From an uncultured Eubacteriales bacterium (GTDB lineage: Bacteria > Bacillota > Clostridia > Oscillospirales > Butyricicoccaceae): DNA of 7,102 bases. A model generated the notes under the pieces. That model ran no database searches, was not told the DNA's origin, and was given only the letters and a program-made list of their open reading frames with translations. Of the stretch, positions 1-4,765 are shown in pieces. The position numbers and the translations under genes were made by a program. The DNA is taken from contig CAJUGU010000155.1 of NCBI GenBank assembly GCA_910586105.1, positions 1 to 7,102 of the forward strand, given 5' to 3'. Positions within the stretch are counted from its first letter, which is position 1. Each line of letters opens with the position of its first letter.

Positions 1-5
1 CGGGT

Positions 6-52
6 GCAGGGCAGAGCCCTGCCGCCGTCCGCGCAGGACGCCTCCCCGGCGA
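6..52 (-). repeat. GC-rich palindromic dispersed repeat, left copy
   Basis: This stretch is built from small palindromes. Positions 6-12 (GCAGGGC) pair perfectly with 16-22 across a 3-base loop, and 26-30 (CGTCC) pair with 36-40. Read on the minus strand, 52-21 matches the right-edge repeat: both hold TCGCCGGGG, and the segment from GTCCT onward is identical at 16 of 19 positions. The left copy lacks about 14-17 bases that the right copy has between these two blocks. It begins just past the stop codon of the regulator gene, so it could also form the 3' hairpin of that transcript, though no T-tract follows. I call it a dispersed, REP-like element; its family is not known to me by name. Confidence 0.6.
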
Positions 53-63
53 GGGCGCGTCCC

Positions 64-903
64 TTACCCAGCATGCCTCGGTTGGCGGTGTTGCTTGCGG
101 TATTCCATTGGGCTGATGTTTTCCAGCCTGCGGAAGCTCTGCGAAAAATAGCTCAGCGACGAAAATCCAAGGATCTGCGCGATCTGGGACAGGCTGAGAT
201 CGGTTTCCGTGAGCAGGAAACGGCTTTCCTGGATCCGCCGCGAGATCAGATAGCTGATCGGCGAGGTGTTGAACGCCTGCCGGAAGGTGTGCGACAGGTA
301 AAATTTGTTGATGTGCGCAAGCGCCGCCAGCTGGTCGAGCGTCAGGCTTTCCTTAAAATGATTGTCGATATACCGGCGCACCAGGTCGCATTCGCGCGTC
401 GCGTGTACGGCTGCGGCAGTCGGTGACAGCGCGAAATCCTCCCGCCGGTGCAGCCGCAGCAGGATGATATCAAGCAGGCTGCGGCAGATCCGGTCACAGC
501 CCGGCTTCTCCTCGCGGCTTTCCTGCCGAAGCATATGCAGGCAGCTGCCGACGCCATCGCCGCCCGAGGGCAGGTGCAGCAGCAGCCGTCCGCTGCGGTC
601 GGCAAGGGTTTCGAACCCTTCCACACCCAATACGACATATTCCATCGGGCTCCCGTCCTGGCTGGTCTCGGCATGGGGTACGCCCGCGCTGACCACGACC
701 AGATCGTTGATCGCCACCGGGAACCGTTCCTGCCGCACCTGAAAGACCCCGTGCCCCCCAGTGATGAAAAACAGCTCGGCGCAGCTGTGCGTGTGCAGGG
801 TGGAATTCCACTCCTCGCTGTATTGGGCGCTGGCGACATAAAGCAGCCGCGCTCCGGTTTGAGGCTCCGGCTCGTCGGGAAGGATATAGCGGTGCGTGCT
901 CAT
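64..903 (-). CDS. AraC-family transcriptional regulator with N-terminal cupin sensor domain
   Basis: The 279-residue protein is a cytoplasmic sugar-responsive DNA-binding regulator. An N-terminal cupin-type sensing domain spans about residues 15-100, with HTHSCAE at 37-43 and a VPHAE motif at 75-79 typical of AraC-type effector pockets. A C-terminal double helix-turn-helix spans about 173-271: the first HTH lies in LTLDQLAALAHINKFYLSH (187-205), the second in LSQIAQILGFSSLSYFSQS (238-256), and the family's closing P-x-x-Y-R is PMEYR (265-269). A longer reading from 972 is possible, but I chose the ATG at 903 because GAGGAGGT lies nine bases upstream and the longer reading runs through the likely -10 box. 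It is divergent from the importer/phosphorylase operon and is the likely activator of that operon, induced by the imported disaccharide or a breakdown product. That role is inferred from position and family; the inducer is unknown. Confidence 0.93.
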   Translation of the reverse strand: MSTHRYILPDEPEPQTGARLLYVASAQYSEEWNSTLHTHSCAELFFITGGHGVFQVRQERFPVAINDLVVVSAGVPHAETSQDGSPMEYVVLGVEGFETLADRSGRLLLHLPSGGDGVGSCLHMLRQESREEKPGCDRICRSLLDIILLRLHRREDFALSPTAAAVHATRECDLVRRYIDNHFKESLTLDQLAALAHINKFYLSHTFRQAFNTSPISYLISRRIQESRFLLTETDLSLSQIAQILGFSSLSYFSQSFRRLENISPMEYRKQHRQPRHAG

Positions 904-912
904 TTGGAAAAT

Positions 913-920
913 ACCTCCTC
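913..920 (-). promoter_or_regulatory. Ribosome binding site of the AraC-type regulator
   Basis: On the minus strand this reads GAGGAGGT, nine bases before the ATG at 903. It is nearly a full match to the 16S rRNA 3' end and decides the start in favour of the 279-residue protein. Confidence 0.85.
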
Positions 921-960
921 GCAAGATTCTGAAACTCAGCCTCCGGGCGTTCCTGCTTCT

Positions 961-989
961 ATTATAAAGCAAAGTTGGGAATTGTGCAA
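961..989 (-). promoter_or_regulatory. Sigma-A-type promoter for the regulator gene
   Basis: On the minus strand, TTGCAC (989-984) and a perfect TATAAT (966-961) are separated by exactly 17 bases. Transcription would start near 954, giving a leader of about 50 bases before the ATG at 903. The -35 hexamer is weak, 3 of 6 to TTGACA, which suggests a modest promoter. The first arm of a 9-base inverted repeat (977-985) overlaps its -35 region, which would suit autoregulation. Confidence 0.7.
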
Positions 990-991
990 CT

Positions 992-1016
992 TCCGAAAAA
1001 GATTTTCTTTTTCGGA
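992..1016. repeat. 11-base perfect inverted repeat in the divergent promoter region
   Basis: TCCGAAAAAGA at 992-1002 pairs perfectly with TCTTTTTCGGA at 1006-1016 around a TTT loop. It sits directly upstream of the regulator's -35 box. It could be a protein-binding dyad or a hairpin. On the plus strand a run of five T follows after four bases (1021-1025), giving it some terminator character, but no plus-strand gene ends here. Confidence 0.6.
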
Positions 1017-1078
1017 GCGGTTTTTGTTATAGTTTTCAGGGGAAATCAGACAATTCCCGTGTGTCGCTATCAAATATG

Positions 1079-1156
1079 TGCAAAATCCTGACGAAAAAAG
1101 GGCTTTGTTTGCTGCAAAATGCAAAAAACGCAAGATATCTAAAAAGGAAAGCAAGA
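1079..1156 (+). promoter_or_regulatory. Candidate AraC-type activator sites upstream of the operon promoter
   Basis: A cluster of GCAA-containing direct repeats lies here: TGCAAAAT at 1079-1086 and 1113-1120, TGCAAAAA at 1120-1127, and GCAAGA at 1130-1135 and 1151-1156. The two GCAAGA copies are exactly 21 bases apart, two helical turns, and the second ends six bases before the -35 hexamer at 1163. AraC-family proteins commonly bind directly repeated half-sites with this spacing next to the -35 box, so this is the best candidate operator for the divergent regulator. The repeats are seen; their binding is inferred. Confidence 0.45.
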
Positions 1157-1162
1157 ATGGGA

Positions 1163-1190
1163 TTGCCTTCGGCGCTGAGTCGTGTATACT
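1163..1190 (+). promoter_or_regulatory. Sigma-A-type promoter of the importer/phosphorylase operon
   Basis: TTGCCT (1163-1168, 4 of 6 to the -35 consensus) and TATACT (1185-1190, 5 of 6 to the -10 consensus) are separated by 16 bases. Transcription would begin around 1197, giving a leader of about 64 bases. The imperfect -35 and short spacer fit a promoter that needs an activator. Confidence 0.65.
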
Positions 1191-1202
1191 TACTTTATAA
1201 GG

Positions 1203-1220
1203 TGCGGGGCCTTCCCCGCA
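1203..1220 (+). promoter_or_regulatory. Hairpin at the 5' end of the operon leader
   Basis: TGCGGGG (1203-1209) pairs perfectly with CCCCGCA (1214-1220) around a CCTT loop. With the predicted start near 1197, this stable seven-pair stem would lie within the first 25 bases of the mRNA. No T-tract follows, so it is not a terminator. It may protect the transcript 5' end from decay, or be a DNA operator just downstream of the start site. Confidence 0.5.
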
Positions 1221-1260
1221 GTTCACGGAATTGAGTTTATGATTGGAGGAAAATCAGGCA

Positions 1261-2643
1261 ATGAAAAGAATACTGAGTTTGACCCTCGCGTTTTTGATGC
1301 TCCTTTCGCTGCTGGCAGGCTGCGGCGGCGCGCCGCAGGCCCCGGCCACCGACCAGCCCGCAAATACCCCGGATGCGGGTACGGACGGCGCGGACGCCCC
1401 GGAGGCACCGTCGATTCAGGTAGCGGCGCTGGCCTCCGGCTACATGGAAGCCTATCCCGATATGTGGAAGGAAGTTTGCGAGGCATTCACCGCGGAAACC
1501 GGCATTGAAGTCGACCTTATCACCGACAAGAGCCTGGAAAACGTGATCGGCCCCTCGATGCAGGGCGGCGATTATCCCGACGTGATCCATCTGGCCACCG
1601 GCCGTGAAGCCGGCCTGACCGAGCAGTTCATCAAGGATACCAACATCGCCGAGATCACCGACGTGCTCTCCATGACCGTACCGGGCGAAAGCGTTTCGGT
1701 CGGCGACAAGATCGCGGGCGGCTTCACCGACACCTCGCTCACCAACCCCTACGGCGACGGCAAGACCTACCTCGCGCCCATGTTCTATTCCCCCTGCGGC
1801 CTGTTCTACAACGCCGGGCTGTTCGAGGAAAAGGGCTGGACGGTCCCCACGACCTGGGACGAGATGTGGACGCTCGCCGAGACCGCTAAAGCGGAGGATA
1901 TCTACCTCTTTACTTACCCGACCACCGGCTACTTTGACGCGTTCCTGTGGGCGTTGATGTATGCGGCGGGCGGCCCCGAGTTCTTCGACGCGGCGACCCA
2001 TTACGAAGAAGGCATCTGGGATACCCCGGAAGCGCAGGCCTGCTTTGATATCATCGCCAAGCTGGCTTCCTACACCAATCCGGTCACGCCCGCCCAGGCG
2101 AACGACCAGGACTTCACCCAGAACCAGCAGCTGGTGCTCGACAACAAGGCGCTGTTCATGCCGAACGGCACCTGGATCGTCGGCGAAATGGCGGAAGCGC
2201 CCCGCGCGGACGGCTTCCAGTGGGGCATGACCGCCCTGCCCGCTGTCTCCGCGGGCGGCGACAGCTACAGCTACACCTGGTTCGAGCAGGCATGGATCCC
2301 GGCGGGCGCGGCGAACATCGACGCGGCCAAGCAGTTCCTCGCCTTCCTGTACAGCGACAAGGCGTGCGAGATCTTCGCCAAGGGCGGCGCGATCCAGCCC
2401 GTGCTCGGCATCGCGGACAGCCTTGAAGGCGACAACCAGATGTTCTACTCGATCTATGACAACGGCGCGAAGGCAGCGATGGGCGGCTTTGCGGCTTACG
2501 CTTCCGTCGCCGGCCTCGGCACGACCCGCGAGGTCTTCCTCGATCCGGTCAACGGCCTTGTCAACGGCACGCTCACAGTCGACCAGTGGATCGCCGATAT
2601 CAAGGCGGCCAGCGACCTGATGCGCGAAAACCTGATGGAGTAA
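1261..2643 (+). CDS. ABC transporter sugar-binding lipoprotein (family 1 extracellular solute-binding protein)
   Basis: The 460-residue protein is the extracellular receptor of the importer and delivers its sugar to the two permeases downstream. It starts with a lipoprotein signal: basic MKR, a hydrophobic run, then the lipobox LLAGC with the lipid-anchored cysteine at residue 21. A Pro/Ala/Asp-rich linker (about 24-58) tethers the binding domain to the membrane. The remaining length, with blocks such as YPDVIHLATG, PCGLFYNAGLF and TWDEMWTLAETAK, fits the large UgpB/MalE-like class of sugar-binding proteins. I chose the ATG at 1261, with GGAGGA ten bases upstream; a TTG at 1243 in frame overlaps that ribosome binding site and is rejected. 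First gene of the operon. Linkage to the GH112 enzyme suggests galacto-N-biose or lacto-N-biose as ligand, but the ligand cannot be read from the protein alone. Confidence 0.93.
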   Translation: MKRILSLTLAFLMLLSLLAGCGGAPQAPATDQPANTPDAGTDGADAPEAPSIQVAALASGYMEAYPDMWKEVCEAFTAETGIEVDLITDKSLENVIGPSMQGGDYPDVIHLATGREAGLTEQFIKDTNIAEITDVLSMTVPGESVSVGDKIAGGFTDTSLTNPYGDGKTYLAPMFYSPCGLFYNAGLFEEKGWTVPTTWDEMWTLAETAKAEDIYLFTYPTTGYFDAFLWALMYAAGGPEFFDAATHYEEGIWDTPEAQACFDIIAKLASYTNPVTPAQANDQDFTQNQQLVLDNKALFMPNGTWIVGEMAEAPRADGFQWGMTALPAVSAGGDSYSYTWFEQAWIPAGAANIDAAKQFLAFLYSDKACEIFAKGGAIQPVLGIADSLEGDNQMFYSIYDNGAKAAMGGFAAYASVAGLGTTREVFLDPVNGLVNGTLTVDQWIADIKAASDLMRENLME

Positions 2644-2689
2644 CAACGGTTTTCTGACCGGTTGTCCGAAACGTAGCGACCGTTAAGTA

Positions 2690-2726
2690 GGCGGCGGCGA
2701 GTGTACCTGCTCGCCGCCGCCTTTTT
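2690..2726 (+). terminator. Intrinsic terminator within the operon, after the binding-protein gene
   Basis: GGCGGCGGCGAG (2690-2701) pairs perfectly with CTCGCCGCCGCC (2710-2721) around an 8-base loop and is followed by TTTTT (2722-2726). It lies in the 118-base gap between the binding-protein and first permease genes, and I see no clear promoter after it. Partial read-through would make binding-protein mRNA more abundant than permease mRNA. The stretch before it (2644-2684) also holds the short complementary pieces AACGGT (2645-2650), ACCGGT (2657-2662) and ACCGTT (2679-2684), which could fold or protect the 3' end. Confidence 0.8.
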
Positions 2727-2761
2727 ATACCGGATCCCAAGACAGAAAGGAGTGCCCACCC

Positions 2762-3637
2762 ATGCGCCCAAACCAAGGCCGCAGCCGGTTCATCTTCCTG
2801 TGCGTTGCACCGGCGACGATCCTGTTCTTCGTGTTCATGGCGCTGCCGACGCTGAACGTTTTCCGTATGTCCCTGTTCGAGCGCGGCGCGTATTCGCCGA
2901 CCGAGACCTTTGTCGGCCTGCAAAATTTCAAAACCCTTTTCCGGGATACCAAGTTCATTTCCTCCATGCAGAACACGGTGCTGCTGATCGTCACGGTGAC
3001 GATCGTCACCTTCTTTTTCGCGCTGCTTTTCGCGGGCATCCTGACCCGGGAAAAAATCGTCGGACAGGACTTTTTCCGGGTCGTGTTTTACATCCCGAAC
3101 ATCCTTTCGGTGGTCGTCATCGCAGGCATCTTTTCGGCCATATATAAGCCCGAAAACGGGATGCTGAACAGCATCCTCTCGATGTTTTCCGGCAAAACGG
3201 TCATGGTGCTCTGGAAGGACCAGCCGATGGTCGTCGTCAGCATCATCATTGCGATGGTCTGGCAGGCGATCGGCTATTATATGGTCATGTATATGGCGTC
3301 CATGTCCGCCGTCCCCGAAAGCCTTTACGAGAGCGCCGACCTCGACGGTGCGGGACGCGTCACCCAGTTTTTCCAGATCACGCTGCCGCTGATCTGGACC
3401 AACATCCGCACCACGCTGACCTTCTTCATCATCTCCACCATCAATATGGCGTTCCTGTTCGTCAAGGCGATGGTCGCGAAGGGCATGGCGGACGTCGGCC
3501 TGAGCTTTATGTACAACCAGAAGGACGCCGGGCTTTACGGCTATTCAATGGCCGCAGGCGTGGTGATCTTCCTGTTCTCCTTCCTGCTGTCGCTGCTGGT
3601 GAACCGCGTGACCAAGCGGGAGCCGATGGAAATGTGA
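2762..3637 (+). CDS. ABC sugar transporter permease, MalF/UgpA type
   Basis: This 291-residue inner-membrane protein is one half of the translocation channel of the sugar importer. Six hydrophobic segments are visible at about 10-31, 71-94, 106-128, 156-179, 216-236 and 261-281. The cytoplasmic EAA loop, which docks to the ATPase, lies at 186-210 between the fourth and fifth segments: ESLYESADLDGAG followed by the I-x-L-P element ITLPL. Segment number, length and the first-permease position match binding-protein-dependent transport permeases of the MalF/UgpA group. The start has GAAAGGAG nine bases upstream. It follows the intra-operon terminator and is separated from the next permease by only 13 bases. 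Its partner is certainly the following gene; the transported sugar is inferred from the phosphorylase. Confidence 0.93.
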   Translation: MRPNQGRSRFIFLCVAPATILFFVFMALPTLNVFRMSLFERGAYSPTETFVGLQNFKTLFRDTKFISSMQNTVLLIVTVTIVTFFFALLFAGILTREKIVGQDFFRVVFYIPNILSVVVIAGIFSAIYKPENGMLNSILSMFSGKTVMVLWKDQPMVVVSIIIAMVWQAIGYYMVMYMASMSAVPESLYESADLDGAGRVTQFFQITLPLIWTNIRTTLTFFIISTINMAFLFVKAMVAKGMADVGLSFMYNQKDAGLYGYSMAAGVVIFLFSFLLSLLVNRVTKREPMEM

Positions 3638-3650
3638 GGGGAGGCCGGCT

Positions 3651-4538
3651 ATGAAACCGAAAAACGGCATTTCGACCGATACGCTGTTCAAGATCTTCGT
3701 TTACGTCGCGTTGGCGACCCTCGCGGTGCTTATCATTGTACCGGTCGCGTGGGTGTTCCTCGCGTCCATCAAGCAGAACAGCGAATTCTATGGCAACCCG
3801 TGGGCGCTGCCCGCCGGGTTTTACTGGCAGAACTTCGTCGACGCGTGGAACGCCGCCAGCATGGGCAGCTATATGCTCAATTCGGTGCTCGTTACCGCGC
3901 TGGCGCTGGCGATCCTGCTGGTGGTGGCGCTGCCCGCAGCCTACTGCCTGTCCCGCTTCCGCTTCCGCGGGAGCAAACTGCTGAACACCTGCTTCATGGC
4001 GGGGCTGTTCATCAATGTGAACTACATCGTCGTGCCGATCTTCCTGATGCTGCGCGACTGGGACAGCTGGCTGAATTACTATTTTGGCAGCACGCTGCTG
4101 CTCAACAACCTGTTCGTGCTGGCGCTGGTTTACGCCTCGACCTCGCTGCCCTTTACGATCTACCTTCTGTCGGGTTATTTCGCGACCCTTCCCAGCGACT
4201 TCGAGGAGGCGGCCTATATCGACGGCGCGGGCTACGGTACGACGATGGTCCGCATCATTTTCCCGATGGCGCAGCCCTCGATCATTACAATCATCCTGTT
4301 CAACTTCCTGTCGTTCTGGAACGAATACATTATCTCCATGACCCTGATGAGCAGCGCGACCGGGCAGAAGACCCTTCCCGTGGGGCTGCTGAACCTGATG
4401 CAGGCGCAGCAGTCGTCGGCGCAGTACGGCATCCTGTACGCCGGTCTCGTGCTGGTGATGCTGCCGACGCTGATCCTGTATATCTGCGTGCAAAAGAAGC
4501 TGACGCAAGGCATGACCGTAGGCGGACTGAAAGGCTAA
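3651..4538 (+). CDS. ABC sugar transporter permease, MalG/UgpE type
   Basis: This 295-residue membrane protein is the second half of the translocation channel. Hydrophobic segments lie at about 13-40, 72-99, 109-131, 139-166, 208-228 and 258-280. The EAA loop at 185-206 (EEAAYIDGAGYGTTMVRI, then F-P) is a close match to the family consensus and is the contact site for the ATPase. The C-terminal sequence QGMTVGGLKG is typical of MalG-type carbohydrate permeases, in which the tail reaches toward the nucleotide-binding subunit. The start has GGGAGG six bases upstream, overlapping the end of the previous gene's stop region, so translation of the two permeases is probably coupled. No ATPase gene follows, so a shared MsmK-type ATPase encoded elsewhere is expected to drive transport. 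Confidence 0.94.
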   Translation: MKPKNGISTDTLFKIFVYVALATLAVLIIVPVAWVFLASIKQNSEFYGNPWALPAGFYWQNFVDAWNAASMGSYMLNSVLVTALALAILLVVALPAAYCLSRFRFRGSKLLNTCFMAGLFINVNYIVVPIFLMLRDWDSWLNYYFGSTLLLNNLFVLALVYASTSLPFTIYLLSGYFATLPSDFEEAAYIDGAGYGTTMVRIIFPMAQPSIITIILFNFLSFWNEYIISMTLMSSATGQKTLPVGLLNLMQAQQSSAQYGILYAGLVLVMLPTLILYICVQKKLTQGMTVGGLKG

Positions 4539-4544
4539 GGTGCT

Positions 4545-4751
4545 ATGATGGAATTTTGGAATGAAAACCCGGGGCTGCGCATCGGCCTGATGCTGCTGAC
4601 CTTTTTGGCCGGGCTCGGCCTTCTGTTTTACGGCTGGACCCTGACCGGAAAGCTCGGCGGGCTGGGGTTGATGCTGGTCGGCGTCGCCCTGCTGCTGAGC
4701 ACGCTGTATCTTTACAACAAGCCCTTTGAGGATCCGAAGGGAAAACGCTGA
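4545..4751 (+). CDS. Small two-helix membrane protein of unknown function
   Basis: The protein has 68 residues, with two hydrophobic segments at about 12-31 (LRIGLMLLTFLAGLGLLFYG) and 37-57, joined by a short glycine-rich turn (TGKLGG), and a charged C-terminal tail ending in KGKR. The gene lies 6 bases after the second permease and 14 bases before the phosphorylase, so it is embedded in the operon and very likely translated. Either of two adjacent ATG codons (4545 or 4548) could start it; AAGG at 4537-4540 is four or seven bases upstream, so the second is slightly favoured. It resembles short uncharacterised membrane proteins (possibly the DUF6903 group) that I recall beside sugar ABC permeases in Clostridia, but I am not certain of that assignment. 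A role as a small accessory subunit of the transporter is only an inference from position. Confidence 0.75.
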   Translation: MMEFWNENPGLRIGLMLLTFLAGLGLLFYGWTLTGKLGGLGLMLVGVALLLSTLYLYNKPFEDPKGKR

Positions 4752-4765
4752 CGAAGGGGGTTTTT

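Noticed and set aside
904..972. A longer regulator protein starting at 972
   Set aside because: It would include the perfect TATAAT box and the strong ribosome binding site at 913-920 within coding sequence; the start at 903 fits both.
1059..1072. A possible CcpA (cre) catabolite-repression site
   Set aside because: The CG and CA of the consensus line up at 1065-1066 and 1071-1072, but the required leading TG is GT at 1059-1060. No other stretch of the control region fits better.
936..1226. A 96-codon minus-strand open frame across the divergent control region
   Set aside because: It would overlap both promoters and the leader hairpin, has no convincing ribosome binding site, and the sequence is AT-rich regulatory DNA.
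1237..2646. A 469-codon open frame antisense to the binding-protein gene
   Set aside because: It mirrors the lipoprotein gene almost end to end, its translation is Arg/Gly/Val/His-rich with no recognisable domain, and it has no promoter or ribosome binding site. It is explained by the GC-rich third codon positions of the real gene.
3507..4508. A 333-codon open frame antisense to the MalG-type permease
   Set aside because: The product is rich in Gln, Arg and His with no membrane or domain pattern, whereas the sense strand encodes a complete six-segment permease with an EAA loop.
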